Shown one piece after another: positions 1 to 9,864 of a stretch of DNA of 46,718 nt (positions are counted from its first letter, which is position 1; the number at the start of each line of letters is the position of its first letter). The notes under the pieces were generated by a model, which was not told where the DNA came from, ran no database searches, and was given only the letters and a program-made list of their open reading frames with translations. The translations under genes were made by a program, and so were the position numbers. This stretch comes from Flavobacteriaceae bacterium (GTDB lineage Bacteria > Bacteroidota > Bacteroidia > Flavobacteriales > Flavobacteriaceae). Location: the NCBI GenBank assembly GCA_947371275.1, contig CANBOV010000009.1:1-46718 (forward strand). Direction: 5' to 3'.

Positions 1-1
1 T

Positions 2-1225
2 AATTATAAAGACGTTCTAACTATAAATAAGATTAAATGGGAAGAAGAACAACATACAGTTGAGTTAATTCTCAATGCCGATTTGGTGATGAAAAGTCCT
101 GGTATCCCTGAAAAATCTCCTATAGTAAAAAAGTTATTAGAAAAGCAAATACCTGTAATATCTGAAATTGAATTTGCTGCTGATTATACAAAAGCAAAGA
201 CGATTGGAATAACAGGAAGTAATGGAAAAACAACTACCACGATGTTAACCTATCATTTGCTTAAGGAAGGTGGATTAAATGTGGGATTAGGGGGTAACAT
301 AGGAAAAAGTTTTGCTTGGCAAGTAGCAGAAGAAAACTATGATTATTATGTGCTAGAGTTAAGTAGTTTTCAATTAGACGGGATATATAATTACAAGCCC
401 GATATCGCCATCATAACAAATATCAGCCCGGATCATTTAGATCGTTATGATTACAAATATGAAAATTATATAGCATCAAAATTTAGAATTACAATGAACC
501 AAACAGAAGAAGATTATCTCATCTATGATGCTGATGATGAGGCTATTTCAGAATGGTTTAGACTAAATAAAACAAAAGCAAAATTAATTCCATTTTCATT
601 AACAAAAACTTTTGAAACAGGAGCCTTTATAAAAAACGACACTATGGATATTATCATCAACAACGAGGAATTTGAAATGAAAACTGGAGAGGTTTCATTG
701 GAAGGAAAACACAACATGAAAAACGCAATGGCTGCTACATCTGTAGCCCAGTTGATGAAAATTAGAAAAGAAACAATTCGTGAAAGTTTATCCAATTTCC
801 AAGGGGTAGAGCATCGTTTAGAAAAAGTACTCAAAATTCAAAATGTTCAGTATATAAATGATAGTAAAGCAACAAATGTGAATGCAACTTTCTTTGCTTT
901 AGACAGTATGACAGTACCTACAGTTTGGATAGTCGGAGGTGTTGATAAAGGGAATGATTATCATGAGTTGATGTCGTTAGTGCGTGAGAAAGTAAAAGCA
1001 ATTATTTGTCTAGGTGTTGATAATAAAAAGATTGTAGATGCATTTGGAAATGTTGTTGATATGATGGTTGAAGTAGATAATATGCGAGATGCAGTAAATA
1101 CAGCTAGTCATATAGCAGAGAAAGGTGATGTTGTTTTATTATCGCCTGCTTGTGCAAGTTTTGATTTGTTTCAAAATTATGAAGATAGAGGAAGACAATT
1201 TAAAGTAGCGGTTCAAAATCTATAG
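2..1225 (+). CDS. murD: UDP-N-acetylmuramoylalanine--D-glutamate ligase (5' end missing)
   Basis: MurD adds D-glutamate to UDP-MurNAc-L-Ala in the cytoplasm, using ATP. The frame is open to base 2, so the gene enters from outside the window and its N-terminal, UDP-binding end is absent. Visible Mur-ligase marks are the P-loop GSNGKTTTT, the segments ELSSFQLD and NISPDHLDRYD of the central domain, YINDSKATN in the C-terminal domain and the closing motif SPACASFDLF. An internal ATG at base 83 lies inside the conserved N-terminal part (the NADLVMKSPG region), so it is not the true start. The next gene, ftsW, begins 6 bp after the stop, which fits one dcw operon. The identification is secure; only the 5' end is unseen. 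Confidence 0.96.
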   Translation, partial: NYKDVLTINKIKWEEEQHTVELILNADLVMKSPGIPEKSPIVKKLLEKQIPVISEIEFAADYTKAKTIGITGSNGKTTTTMLTYHLLKEGGLNVGLGGNIGKSFAWQVAEENYDYYVLELSSFQLDGIYNYKPDIAIITNISPDHLDRYDYKYENYIASKFRITMNQTEEDYLIYDADDEAISEWFRLNKTKAKLIPFSLTKTFETGAFIKNDTMDIIINNEEFEMKTGEVSLEGKHNMKNAMAATSVAQLMKIRKETIRESLSNFQGVEHRLEKVLKIQNVQYINDSKATNVNATFFALDSMTVPTVWIVGGVDKGNDYHELMSLVREKVKAIICLGVDNKKIVDAFGNVVDMMVEVDNMRDAVNTASHIAEKGDVVLLSPACASFDLFQNYEDRGRQFKVAVQNL

Positions 1226-1231
1226 TTTATT

Positions 1232-2521
1232 ATGAAAGAGCTAATTTATAGTCTAAAAGGAGATAAAGTCATCTGGGCATTCGTGGCTCTGTTGGCTCTA
1301 TTTTCTTTTATGCCAGTATTTAGCGCTAGTAGTAACTTGGCCTATATGCGTCATGGTTCCGGAAATGCTTTAACATATCTATTAAAGCATGGAGCGCAAG
1401 TCTTTGTAGGATTTTTTATATTGTATAAGGTTCACAAAGTTCCATATCATTATTTCAGAACAATTTCAAGATTGTTGTTGCCTGTCGTTTGGCTACTTTT
1501 GATATATACTTTATTAAAGGGAACTGTAATTGATGGTGCTAATGCAAGTCGTTGGATTCAAATTCCATTTATAGGAATTACATTTCAAACATCAACTTTA
1601 GCCTCAATAGTTTTATACGTTTTTGTGGCAAGGTATTTATCCAAAACAAGGGAGACCGCAATCACTTTCAAATCTTCTCTCTGGGAATTATGGCTTCCTG
1701 TTTTTGTTACTATAATATTAATTCTGCCAGCAAATTTATCTACAGCAGCCTTAATATTTTCAATGGTAATGATTTTGACATTCATTGGAAAATATCCAAT
1801 TAAATATATTGGAATCATCATAGGTGCCGGAATTTTAGGATTAGTCTTTTTCATCCTAGTTGCCAAAGCTTTTCCTGGAGCATTTCCAAATCGAGTTGAT
1901 ACGTGGATTAGTCGCATTGATAACTTTACAAGTAATAAATCAGATGAAGATGATTATCAAATTGAGAAAGCAAAAATTGCAATAGCTTCAGGAGGAATTT
2001 ATGGTTTAGGACCTGGTAAAAGTGTTCAAAAAAATTTTTTACCACAATCGTCTTCTGATTTCATTTATGCGATAATTGTAGAAGAATATGGTTTATTTGG
2101 AGGATTGTTAGTTATGGGATTATACCTTTTACTACTCTTTCGCTTTGTTGTAGCAGCTCATAAAGCCAATTCTCTTTTTGGTAAGCTTGTTGTTATTGGG
2201 CTGGGATTTCCCATTATTTTTCAAGCTTTTACAAATATGGCTGTGGCTGTGGAGTTATTGCCTGTTACAGGTCAGACCTTACCTTTAATTAGTTCAGGAG
2301 GAAGTTCGATTTGGATGACTTGTATAGCTCTTGGAATTATTTTAAGTGTGACTAAAAAAGAAGAAGAAGTAGCTGAAGAACAAGCCGAAAAGCAAAAAAG
2401 AGAAGAGGCGTTGCAAATGCTTATAGATAAACAATTGTTAGAAGACGAAGTAGCTGAACAAGAAGATTTTTCTATAGAAGATGTAGCAAATCCCTTGGAG
2501 CCTATATTAAAAAGGAATTAG
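1232..2521 (+). CDS. ftsW: Septal peptidoglycan glycosyltransferase FtsW (SEDS family)
   Basis: This is a polytopic inner-membrane protein of 429 residues with about ten hydrophobic segments. SEDS proteins polymerise lipid II into glycan strands; FtsW does so at the septum together with a class B PBP. Family features visible here are the extracellular stretch [11 protein letters not shown], the segment [12 protein letters not shown], then [14 protein letters not shown], and the late motif [10 protein letters not shown]. The C-terminal tail, about 60 residues, is highly charged (many Glu and Lys) and cytoplasmic. It sits between murD and murG, the usual dcw position, which argues for FtsW and not its elongation paralogue RodA. 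The gap to murG is 1 bp, so translation is probably coupled. Confidence 0.95.
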   Translation: MKELIYSLKGDKVIWAFVALLALFSFMPVFSASSNLAYMRHGSGNALTYLLKHGAQVFVGFFILYKVHKVPYHYFRTISRLLLPVVWLLLIYTLLKGTVIDGANASRWIQIPFIGITFQTSTLASIVLYVFVARYLSKTRETAITFKSSLWELWLPVFVTIILILPANLSTAALIFSMVMILTFIGKYPIKYIGIIIGAGILGLVFFILVAKAFPGAFPNRVDTWISRIDNFTSNKSDEDDYQIEKAKIAIASGGIYGLGPGKSVQKNFLPQSSSDFIYAIIVEEYGLFGGLLVMGLYLLLLFRFVVAAHKANSLFGKLVVIGLGFPIIFQAFTNMAVAVELLPVTGQTLPLISSGGSSIWMTCIALGIILSVTKKEEEVAEEQAEKQKREEALQMLIDKQLLEDEVAEQEDFSIEDVANPLEPILKRN

Positions 2522-2522
2522 A

Positions 2523-3620
2523 ATGAAACAACCTAGATTCATAATAAGTGGGGGTGGAACAGGAGGGCATATCTATCCTGCTATTGCTATTGCTAATGAA
2601 TTAAAAGCACGTTTCCCCGAAGCGGAATTTCTGTTTGTAGGTGCCAGTGATAAAATGGAAATGCAAAAAGTACCCCAAGCGGGATATAAAATTGTAGGGC
2701 TTTGGATTGCTGGTTTGCAACGTAAACTAACATTACAAAACGCGATGTTTCCATTTAAACTCATAAGTAGTTTATGGAAGTCAAGAAAAATAGTAAGAAA
2801 ATTTAATCCCGATGTTGTTATTGGAACAGGAGGTTTTGCTAGCGGACCTTTATTACAGGCAGCCAACAGTTTAAATATTCCAACGTTAATTCAAGAACAA
2901 AATTCATTTCCAGGGATTACCAATAAATTATTAAGTAAAAAAGCAAATTCAATTTGTGTAGCATATGAAAATTTAGAACGTTTTTTTCCAAAGAATAAAA
3001 TAGTTCTTACAGGTAATCCAATTCGTCAAGATTTATTAAATGTTGATTCAAAAAGAGAAGAAGGAATCTCTTATTTTAAATTAGACACAAATAAACAAAC
3101 ACTATTAATACTTGGAGGAAGTTTAGGGGCTAGAAGAGTCAACCAGCTCATAGCAAAAGAAATAGATTTTCTTATGAAAAGTGGGGTTCAGGTGTTTTGG
3201 CAATGTGGTAAGTTTTATTTTGAAGAATACAAAGGGTTTAATGAGAATGAAAATGTACAAGTTGTGGCTTTTATAGACAAAATGGATTTGATTTATGCCG
3301 CTTCAGATATTGTGATTTCTCGTGCTGGAGCTTCATCTGTTTCTGAACTGTGTTTAGTTGGAAAACCAACTATTTTTATCCCGTCTCCTAATGTGGCAGA
3401 GGATCATCAAACCAAAAATGCAAAAGCTATCGTAGATAAAAATGCCGCTATCCTCTTAAAGGAGGATGATTTAGAATGTCAATTTGAAGAGGTTTTTTCA
3501 AATTTGATTTCCAATAAAAATAAACAACTAGATCTAAGCAATAATATTAAAAAATTAGCTAAACCAAATGCAACAAAAAATATTGTTGAAGAAATAATTA
3601 AATTGATTGATAAAAAGTGA
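2523..3620 (+). CDS. murG: UDP-GlcNAc:lipid I N-acetylglucosaminyltransferase MurG
   Basis: MurG (365 residues, GT28 family, GT-B fold) converts lipid I to lipid II on the inner face of the cytoplasmic membrane. The N-terminal glycine loop [11 protein letters not shown], the middle segment [11 protein letters not shown], the second-domain loop [10 protein letters not shown] and the donor-binding stretch [10 protein letters not shown] are all present. Length and order match full-length MurG. The stop codon overlaps the GTG start of murC by 4 bp (GTGA), a typical translationally coupled junction in the dcw operon. Confidence 0.96.
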   Translation: MKQPRFIISGGGTGGHIYPAIAIANELKARFPEAEFLFVGASDKMEMQKVPQAGYKIVGLWIAGLQRKLTLQNAMFPFKLISSLWKSRKIVRKFNPDVVIGTGGFASGPLLQAANSLNIPTLIQEQNSFPGITNKLLSKKANSICVAYENLERFFPKNKIVLTGNPIRQDLLNVDSKREEGISYFKLDTNKQTLLILGGSLGARRVNQLIAKEIDFLMKSGVQVFWQCGKFYFEEYKGFNENENVQVVAFIDKMDLIYAASDIVISRAGASSVSELCLVGKPTIFIPSPNVAEDHQTKNAKAIVDKNAAILLKEDDLECQFEEVFSNLISNKNKQLDLSNNIKKLAKPNATKNIVEEIIKLIDKK

Positions 3621-4957
3621 ATTTAAGCCAAATACATAACGTCTATTTTATCGGTATCGGAGGCATCGGAATGAGTGCTTTAGCACGATATTTTCAAAAT
3701 ATTGGCAAAAATGTTTCAGGTTACGATAAGACCCCAACCATGTTGACCGATGAGTTGATTGCTGCTGGGATGAACATTCACTTTGAAGATAATATCAGTT
3801 TAATTCCAGTAGATTATTACGTGGAAAACACCTTGATAATTATTACCCCTGCAGTACCAATTTCGCATTCAGAATGGAATTATTTTTTAGAACGAAATTA
3901 TGTAGTAAAAAAACGGGCTGAAGTATTAGGGATAATAACAAAAGACACTTTTTGTTTTGCTGTAGCTGGAACGCATGGAAAAACTACTACATCTAGTATT
4001 CTTGGACATATTTTATATGAAAGCGGTGCTGATGTAACTGCTTTTCTAGGCGGAATCGTTGAAAATTACCACTCTAATTTAATTGGAAATGGTAAAACTA
4101 TAACTGTGGTTGAAGCCGATGAATTCGATCGTTCCTTTTTGCATTTGCATCCAAATATTGCTTGTGTAACCTCCATGGATGCTGATCATTTAGATATATA
4201 CGGAGATAGAAATGCTATTGAAGAATCCTTTCGTGAATTTGCTGATAAAGTAGAAAATAAAAATAATCTATTCGTTCCAAAGGGATTGCCTTTAGTAGGT
4301 ATAACTGCCGGAATCGATGAAGAGGCTACCTATAAGGCTTTCAATATTCGTATCGAAAATGGTTTTTACGTTTTTGATGTACAAACGCCAACAGAAATCA
4401 TAGAAAATATACATTTTGGTTTGCCTGGAAGGCACAATTTAATGAATGCCTTGATGGCTTTGGCGATGGCTAAAACTTATGGTACCCCAACCGAGTCCAT
4501 TGCTAGAGCCTTGGCTTCATTTAAAGGAATACAACGCCGATTTTCATATCAAATTAAGTCAGATGCATTGGTTTATATTGATGATTATGCGCATCATCCA
4601 ACTGAAATTAATGCCGTGCATCAAGCGGTAAGGGAATTATATCCAAATGAAAAAGTAGTAGCAATATTTCAACCTCATTTGTTTAGTAGAACTAAAGATT
4701 TTGTAAATGATTTTGCTAAAAGTTTGTCTCAGTTTGACGAGATTTTATTGTTAGATATTTATCCAGCAAGAGAATTACCAATGGAAGGAATTACCTCCAG
4801 TTGGCTGCTTTCCAAAATAGAAAATCCAAATAAGAAATTGATTTCAAAATCTGAATTGATACCCGCCATTTTAGCTAGCGAAGCTAAAATAATTGTCACA
4901 ATCGGCGCTGGAGATATTGGCGAATTAGTACCAAAAATTAAAGTGGCTTTATCATGA
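3617..4957 (+). CDS. murC: UDP-N-acetylmuramate--L-alanine ligase
   Basis: MurC (446 residues) attaches the first amino acid, L-Ala, to UDP-MurNAc in the cytoplasm. It shows the N-terminal dinucleotide-type loop [13 protein letters not shown], the ATP loop [18 protein letters not shown] and the C-terminal [10 protein letters not shown]. The start is a GTG overlapping the murG stop; it is preferred because it sits only a few residues ahead of the conserved glycine loop and no ATG lies close. The stop overlaps the ftsQ ATG (ATGA). This is standard dcw gene content. Confidence 0.96.
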   Translation: MNLSQIHNVYFIGIGGIGMSALARYFQNIGKNVSGYDKTPTMLTDELIAAGMNIHFEDNISLIPVDYYVENTLIIITPAVPISHSEWNYFLERNYVVKKRAEVLGIITKDTFCFAVAGTHGKTTTSSILGHILYESGADVTAFLGGIVENYHSNLIGNGKTITVVEADEFDRSFLHLHPNIACVTSMDADHLDIYGDRNAIEESFREFADKVENKNNLFVPKGLPLVGITAGIDEEATYKAFNIRIENGFYVFDVQTPTEIIENIHFGLPGRHNLMNALMALAMAKTYGTPTESIARALASFKGIQRRFSYQIKSDALVYIDDYAHHPTEINAVHQAVRELYPNEKVVAIFQPHLFSRTKDFVNDFAKSLSQFDEILLLDIYPARELPMEGITSSWLLSKIENPNKKLISKSELIPAILASEAKIIVTIGAGDIGELVPKIKVALS

Positions 4958-5676
4958 AGATTTTTACCTGGATAAATATTAGATTAGTCTTGATGTTTGC
5001 AGTTGTAATCTTCCTGTATTCATTCACTTCTCATCGAAATGCACTAAGAAAAATTCAAAAAACAGAGGTTGTTTTTGTTGGTGAAAACACCCTTTTTTTG
5101 AAGGAGGAAACGGTTAATAAATTGTTAATAGAAAAAAATACAGACCTAAAAACTTTAAATAAAGTTGATTTAGATTTGAATAAATTGGAAAAGTCCATCA
5201 ACAAGCAAGAGATGATCCAAAAAGCAGAGGTTTTTGTCAGTGTTGATGGGGTTTTAAAAGCGGTGGTGAAACAAAAAACACCCATTGGAAGAGTGTTTGA
5301 CAAGGCAGGTTCTTTTTATATTGATTATGAGGGAAGTAGTATGCCGTTATCAGATAATTATACAGCCAGAGTTCCGCTACTATCGGGGGAGATTGCAGTA
5401 GTAAAAAAGGAAAAATTATCTGAAGTTTTAAGGATGATTGATAAAGATGAGTTTTTGAAAAAAAACATCATAGGTGTGCAAGTTTTGCCTAACGGTAGCC
5501 TGATTATGGCGAATAGAAATTATGATTTTCAAATCGATTTTGGTAGGACTATTAACATCGAAAGAAAATTTAAGAATTATAAAGCATTTTTTCAAAAAGC
5601 AGTTTTAGATAGTACTTTGAATAAATACAGAAGAATCAACTTGAAGTTTACCAAACAAGTGGTATGCAGTAAATAG
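4954..5676 (+). CDS. ftsQ: Cell division protein FtsQ
   Basis: This is a bitopic membrane protein of 240 residues: a short cytoplasmic start, one transmembrane helix at about residues 7-25 and a periplasmic remainder with POTRA-like character (the segment with EETVNKLLIEKN, then the IGRVFDKAGSFYIDYEG stretch). FtsQ links early and late divisome proteins. Sequence conservation in this family is low, so the call rests on topology, size and its position between murC and ftsA. The start overlaps the murC stop by 4 bp and the stop lies 6 bp before ftsA. Confidence 0.9.
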   Translation: MKIFTWINIRLVLMFAVVIFLYSFTSHRNALRKIQKTEVVFVGENTLFLKEETVNKLLIEKNTDLKTLNKVDLDLNKLEKSINKQEMIQKAEVFVSVDGVLKAVVKQKTPIGRVFDKAGSFYIDYEGSSMPLSDNYTARVPLLSGEIAVVKKEKLSEVLRMIDKDEFLKKNIIGVQVLPNGSLIMANRNYDFQIDFGRTINIERKFKNYKAFFQKAVLDSTLNKYRRINLKFTKQVVCSK

Positions 5677-5682
5677 AAGATT

Positions 5683-7080
5683 ATGGAAAAAGAGAATATC
5701 GCAGTAGGATTAGACATTGGAACCACCAAAATTGTTGCCATGATTGGCAAGAAGAATGAGTATGGTAAATTAGAAATTTTGGGTGTAGGTAAATCCAAAA
5801 GTCTAGGTGTGGCGCGTGGTGTAGTTAATAATATTACACAGACTATTCAGTCCATCCAACAAGCTGTTCTTGAAGCTGAAAATAATTCAGGTTATAAAAT
5901 AAATGATGTAGTGGTGGGAATTGCAGGTCAGCATATCCGTAGTATACAACACACAGATTATGTAATCAGAAATAATCCAGAAGAGGTTATTAGTGGCAAG
6001 GATATCCAATTATTGATAGATCAAGTAAATAAATTGGCTATGCTTCCCGGAGAAGAAATAATACACGTTTTGCCGCAAGAATTTAAAATTGATGGTCAAA
6101 CAGAAATAAAAGAACCAATAGGAATGTATGGGGCGAGATTAGAAGCTAGTTTTCACGTTGTTGTGGGACAAGCGTCTTCTATTCGAAATGTGGGCAGATG
6201 TATTCAAAGTTCAGGTATTGAATTATCGGGATTGACACTTGAGCCTTTAGCTTCAGCCGATGCCGTTTTGAGTCAAGAAGAAAAAGAAGCTGGAGTTGCG
6301 TTGATTGATATAGGAGGGGGTACCACAGATTTAGCTATTTTCAAAGATGGCATCATTCGCCATACCGCCGTTGTACCTTTCGGTGGAAATGTAATTACTG
6401 ATGATATTAAAGAGGGTTGCTCTATTATTGAAAAACAAGCTGAATTATTAAAAACAAAATTTGGTTCCGCATGGCCAGGTGAAAATAAGGATAATGAGAT
6501 TGTATCCATTCCAGGGTTAAGAGGAAGAGACCCTAAAGAAATTTCATTAAAGAATTTATCCAAAATAATTCACGCTCGTGTTGTGGAAATTATTGAGCAA
6601 GTGTTCACAGAAATTAAAGCTTATGGGCATGAAGATCCCCGTAAAAAACTAATTGCAGGTATAGTATTAACAGGAGGAGGTTCTCAATTGCAACACATAA
6701 AACAGTTGGTAGAATACATTACTGGAATGGATACTAGAATAGGCTATCCAAACGAACATTTGGCAGGCAATTCAAGTGAGGAGATTTCAAGTCCTTTGTT
6801 TGCAACTGCTGTTGGTTTAGTGATGAATAGTATAGAAAACAATTCAAATAGTGCATACAAAATTGAATTGAAAAAAGAAGTAGTAGCTGAAGTTCAAAAA
6901 CAAGTTGTTTTTCAGCCTGTCTTTGAGGATAAAGAAGAAGAAGGGAACAACCATAAAAACGTGGAAGTAGAATTACCTGTAACAACAATTGCTTCAGAAA
7001 CGACAGAAGGTAAAATAAGACGGTCATTTTTTGATCGCTACGTCGACAAGATTAAAGATTTTTTAGATAACGCAGAATAA
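5683..7080 (+). CDS. ftsA: Cell division protein FtsA
   Basis: FtsA (465 residues) is an actin-like ATPase that tethers FtsZ filaments to the membrane. Visible features are the phosphate-1 loop GLDIGTTKIVA, the segment LIDIGGGTTDLAIF (phosphate 2), LTGGGSQL (adenosine site) and a C-terminal amphipathic helix (RRSFFDRYVDKIKDFL), the expected membrane anchor. Between the ATPase core and this helix lies a Glu/Val-rich linker of about 50 residues, longer than in E. coli FtsA. The gene is followed by a hairpin-rich gap of 127 bp before ftsZ, a break in the otherwise tight operon. Confidence 0.96.
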   Translation: MEKENIAVGLDIGTTKIVAMIGKKNEYGKLEILGVGKSKSLGVARGVVNNITQTIQSIQQAVLEAENNSGYKINDVVVGIAGQHIRSIQHTDYVIRNNPEEVISGKDIQLLIDQVNKLAMLPGEEIIHVLPQEFKIDGQTEIKEPIGMYGARLEASFHVVVGQASSIRNVGRCIQSSGIELSGLTLEPLASADAVLSQEEKEAGVALIDIGGGTTDLAIFKDGIIRHTAVVPFGGNVITDDIKEGCSIIEKQAELLKTKFGSAWPGENKDNEIVSIPGLRGRDPKEISLKNLSKIIHARVVEIIEQVFTEIKAYGHEDPRKKLIAGIVLTGGGSQLQHIKQLVEYITGMDTRIGYPNEHLAGNSSEEISSPLFATAVGLVMNSIENNSNSAYKIELKKEVVAEVQKQVVFQPVFEDKEEEGNNHKNVEVELPVTTIASETTEGKIRRSFFDRYVDKIKDFLDNAE

Positions 7081-7081
7081 A

Positions 7082-7161
7082 GACGCGAGCATAGTGAACT
7101 AGCGTCGCCTATAAAGTGAAGGAAAGCCCATAGGGCTTCAGTTAATTTCGCTATAGCGAAA
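7082..7161. repeat. Three consecutive hairpins between ftsA and ftsZ
   Basis: The 127-bp gap holds three separate inverted repeats. The first is GACGC (7082-7086) with GCGTC (7102-7106) around a 15-nt loop. The second is AAGCCC (7124-7129) with GGGCTT (7133-7138) around ATA. The third is a perfect 16-bp palindrome at 7146-7161 (TTTCGCTATAGCGAAA). None is followed by a T-run on the plus strand, so these are not clear terminators. They could modulate the ftsA/ftsZ transcript ratio or be remnants of small intergenic repeats. The first loop closely resembles the loop found at 27040-27054. Confidence 0.7.
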
Positions 7162-7207
7162 TACTCAAACAGTATACAGAATAAAACCTAACAAACACCA
7201 AAATAGT

Positions 7208-9166
7208 ATGATAAGCAACTCAGAATTTGGAAGCATCTCATTTGATTTACCAAAGAATCAATCAAATGTGATAAAAGTAATTGGAGTTGGTGGCGGCGGA
7301 AGCAACGCGATCAATCACATGTTCAAACAAGGAATAAAAGGAGTTGATTTTATAGTTTGTAATACAGACTCACAAGCACTTCAAAATAGTGCAGTACCTA
7401 ATAAAATTCAGTTAGGTGTAAACTTAACTGAAGGTCTTGGAGCCGGTGCAAATCCTGATGTTGGACAACAATCTGCTTTGGAAAGTATTGCTGATATAGA
7501 ACAAATGTTGGATACCAACACTAAAATGGTATTCATTACCGCTGGTATGGGGGGAGGTACAGGAACAGGTGCTGCTCCAGTCATTGCGCAATTGGCTAAA
7601 GAAAGAGGAATTCTTACAGTTGGAATTGTGACAATGCCGTTTCAGTTTGAAGGTAAAGTTCGTCAAGACCAAGCCGAGTTAGGTGTTGAAAAATTAAGAA
7701 AGCAAGTTGATTCTTTGATTGTTATCAATAACAATAAATTAAGAGAAGTATACGGTAACTTAGGTTTTAAAGCCGGATTCTCAAAAGCAGATGAAGTGTT
7801 AGCTACCGCTTCTCGTGGAATTGCCGAGGTAATTACACATCATTACACACAAAATATCGACTTGAAAGATGCTAAAACGGTACTTTCTGATAGTGGTAGA
7901 GCTATTATGGGTTCTGCTGCAGCTACAGGAGATAATCGTGCAAAAGAAGCTATCATTTCAGCACTAGATTCTCCTTTGTTAAATGATAATAAAATCACAG
8001 GTGCCAAAAACGTATTGTTGCTTATCGTTTCGGGTTCTAACGAAATTACTATAGACGAAATAGGAGAAATCAATGACTATATCCAATCGGAAGCCGGTCA
8101 TAATGCCAACATTATTATGGGAGTTGGTGAAGATGAAACGTTAGGTGAAGCTATTGCCGTTACTATAATTGCTACAGGTTTTAATCCAGAACAGCAAAAT
8201 GGCCTTTTAAACATTGAGTCAAAAAAAATTATACACTCGCTAGATGGCGAACATAAATTAGAGCGTGATTTAACCCAAAAGCCGGTAGAAGTTTTTCAAG
8301 CTTTAACTGAAACTCTTTCTGAAGTTAAAGAACAAAAAGTAGTCTTCGAATTAATCGAAGACGAAATTCAAGTGCCTGTTGCTGCTCCGGTCACTGCTGC
8401 GTCTATTGATGATAATGAGTTAATCGCGATGAACCAATTCATTCGTAATTTAGATGTGACGTTCGAAATCGTATCACCGATAAAAGACATTGATTTCAAA
8501 ATAACTACTCCAGAAGTTCGTGAAATGAATGTAGTAGAGCCTCAAAGCATTATTGAAGAAGAACAAATAACTTTCACTTTTGATATGCCAGCTACTCCAA
8601 CTTTTGAAAAAGTTGAAGCAGTTGAAGAAAATAGAATAGTATTTGATTTATCTGAAGCAAATGAGATTGTAGTAAATGAAGCGGTTCAGTTTGTGCCAGT
8701 AACCGAATTAAACGAAGAAGGCATCATCAAATATTCTTTAGAAGAATATATGGAGTTAGAAAACGATTTGCTAAATTCGAAACCTGCAGTGGCCGTTAAA
8801 CCGGAAGAGCCCGTTGCAGAAGAGCTAAACATCACTTTAAAGCCACAGGCAGATACAAATAAACCAGTTTCTACAGTAATGCATTTCGAAGACATTTCGC
8901 CAGTAGAAATGACAATTGAAGAAACCTTAAAACATAGAGCTGACGAGCGCAGAAGAAAGTTAAAGGAATTCAATTATAAATTCCATAACAACCCTTCTCG
9001 GATTGAAGAAATGGAAAAAGAACCGGCATACAAACGTTTAGGACTTGATTTGTCAAACAATGAGCAAAACGCTAATACCAACTCAAGAATGTCTCTTGGA
9101 ATCGATAGTAATGATGATATGCAAATTCGTTCCAATAATTCATTCCTGCACGATAATGTAGATTAA
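7208..9166 (+). CDS. ftsZ: Cell division GTPase FtsZ with long C-terminal linker
   Basis: FtsZ is the tubulin homologue that forms the Z ring. The GTP-binding signature GGGTGTG is at residues 115-121 and the polymerising core ends near residue 330. At 652 residues the protein is much longer than E. coli FtsZ (383); the extra length is an acidic, low-complexity linker of roughly 300 residues rich in Glu, Val and Pro. Near the C-terminus is a basic helix-like block (TLKHRADERRRKLKEFNYKF), then KRLGLDLSNN and a final FLHDNVD tail that may contact FtsA or other partners. A rho-independent terminator follows 21 bp after the stop. Long linkers are common in Bacteroidota FtsZ, so this is not a fusion error. 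Confidence 0.97.
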   Translation: MISNSEFGSISFDLPKNQSNVIKVIGVGGGGSNAINHMFKQGIKGVDFIVCNTDSQALQNSAVPNKIQLGVNLTEGLGAGANPDVGQQSALESIADIEQMLDTNTKMVFITAGMGGGTGTGAAPVIAQLAKERGILTVGIVTMPFQFEGKVRQDQAELGVEKLRKQVDSLIVINNNKLREVYGNLGFKAGFSKADEVLATASRGIAEVITHHYTQNIDLKDAKTVLSDSGRAIMGSAAATGDNRAKEAIISALDSPLLNDNKITGAKNVLLLIVSGSNEITIDEIGEINDYIQSEAGHNANIIMGVGEDETLGEAIAVTIIATGFNPEQQNGLLNIESKKIIHSLDGEHKLERDLTQKPVEVFQALTETLSEVKEQKVVFELIEDEIQVPVAAPVTAASIDDNELIAMNQFIRNLDVTFEIVSPIKDIDFKITTPEVREMNVVEPQSIIEEEQITFTFDMPATPTFEKVEAVEENRIVFDLSEANEIVVNEAVQFVPVTELNEEGIIKYSLEEYMELENDLLNSKPAVAVKPEEPVAEELNITLKPQADTNKPVSTVMHFEDISPVEMTIEETLKHRADERRRKLKEFNYKFHNNPSRIEEMEKEPAYKRLGLDLSNNEQNANTNSRMSLGIDSNDDMQIRSNNSFLHDNVD

Positions 9167-9187
9167 TCTACCCTAAATTAAATTACT

Positions 9188-9228
9188 AACCCGAAAATTT
9201 CAATGAGATTTTCGGGTTATTTTTTTTA
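9188..9228 (+). terminator. Rho-independent terminator after ftsZ
   Basis: An 11-bp perfect stem (AACCCGAAAAT at 9188-9198 with its complement at 9208-9218), a 9-nt loop and a following run of T at 9221-9227 close the dcw operon. Confidence 0.88.
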
Positions 9229-9267
9229 CCTTCGCAGTGCTTATAAGATCCAGGAGGTGCAATAATG
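9227..9267 (+). promoter_or_regulatory. Candidate promoter and strong Shine-Dalgarno with mini-ORF ahead of yqeY
   Basis: TACCTTCG at 9227-9234 matches the Bacteroidota -7 box TAnnTTTG at 7 of 8 positions; no convincing -33 TTG was found. Downstream is AGGAGGTG at 9252-9259, an unusually strong Shine-Dalgarno for this phylum. It serves an ATG at 9265 that opens a 13-codon reading frame (MKFEQLNNQIIYI) whose stop overlaps the ATG of the next gene (ATGA at 9303-9306). Confidence 0.45.
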
Positions 9268-9302
9268 AAATTTGAACAATTGAACAATCAAATAATCTAT
9301 AT

Positions 9303-9752
9303 ATGAGTTTAGAAACACAAATCATGGACGAAATGAAAAACGCCATGAGAGCCAAAGATACCGTTGCCCTCGAAGCCTTAAGAGCTATCAAGTCGGGAAT
9401 TATCATGGCAAAAACGGAGGCTGGAGCAAGTGAGACTATAGCAGCTGAAGACGAAATTAAATTATTACAGCGCTTAGTAAAACAACGTAAAGACAGCGCT
9501 ACTATATATAAAGAACAAGGACGTTCCGATTTAGCCGAGCCTGAATTAGCTCAAGTGGCAGTAATTGAAAAGTTCCTACCTGCTCAATTATCTGAAGCAG
9601 AAGTAGAAGCTACCGTAGCCGCTATTATAACTGAAGGGGGTTTCTCAGGAATGGCTTCAATGGGACAAGTAATGGGGAAAGCATCGGCCGCTTTAGCCGG
9701 TAAAACAGATGGTAAAACCATATCCACAATCGTTAAAAAATTATTAGCATAA
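9303..9752 (+). CDS. GatB/YqeY domain protein
   Basis: This 149-residue protein belongs to the YqeY family, which corresponds to the C-terminal helical domain of the amidotransferase subunit GatB. It is expected to fold as two small helical bundles. Recognisable parts are the N-terminal MKNAMRAKDTVALEALRAIKS, the central LLQRLVKQRKDSATIYKEQGR and the C-terminal MGQVMGKASAALAGKTDGK. The function is not settled; a tRNA-binding or Gln-metabolism role has been inferred from the domain. It lies between ftsZ and a tRNA-Arg gene. The start overlaps the stop of a 13-codon upstream frame, so its translation may be coupled to that leader. Confidence 0.92.
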   Translation: MSLETQIMDEMKNAMRAKDTVALEALRAIKSGIIMAKTEAGASETIAAEDEIKLLQRLVKQRKDSATIYKEQGRSDLAEPELAQVAVIEKFLPAQLSEAEVEATVAAIITEGGFSGMASMGQVMGKASAALAGKTDGKTISTIVKKLLA

Positions 9753-9785
9753 ATCCAAGGGGAGGTAAGCTTCTAAATAAAAAAT

Positions 9786-9859
9786 GGCTGCGTAGTTCAA
9801 CTGGATAGAATATCAGATTTCGGCTCTGAGGGTTGGGGGTTCGAATCCCTTCGCGGTCA
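9786..9859 (+). tRNA. tRNA-Arg (anticodon TCG)
   Basis: A full cloverleaf can be folded. The acceptor stem pairs 9786-9792 with 9852-9858 (two G-T pairs). The D stem pairs 9795-9798 with 9808-9811, and the anticodon stem TCAGA/TCTGA encloses the loop TTTCGGC. The T arm is GGGGG-TTCGAAT-CCCTT. The anticodon TCG (9820-9822) reads CGA-type arginine codons. The discriminator is A at 9859; CCA is not encoded and must be added. The gene starts 33 bp after yqeY and may be cotranscribed with it. A very long hairpin begins 5 nt downstream. Confidence 0.93.
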
Positions 9860-9864
9860 CGAAT

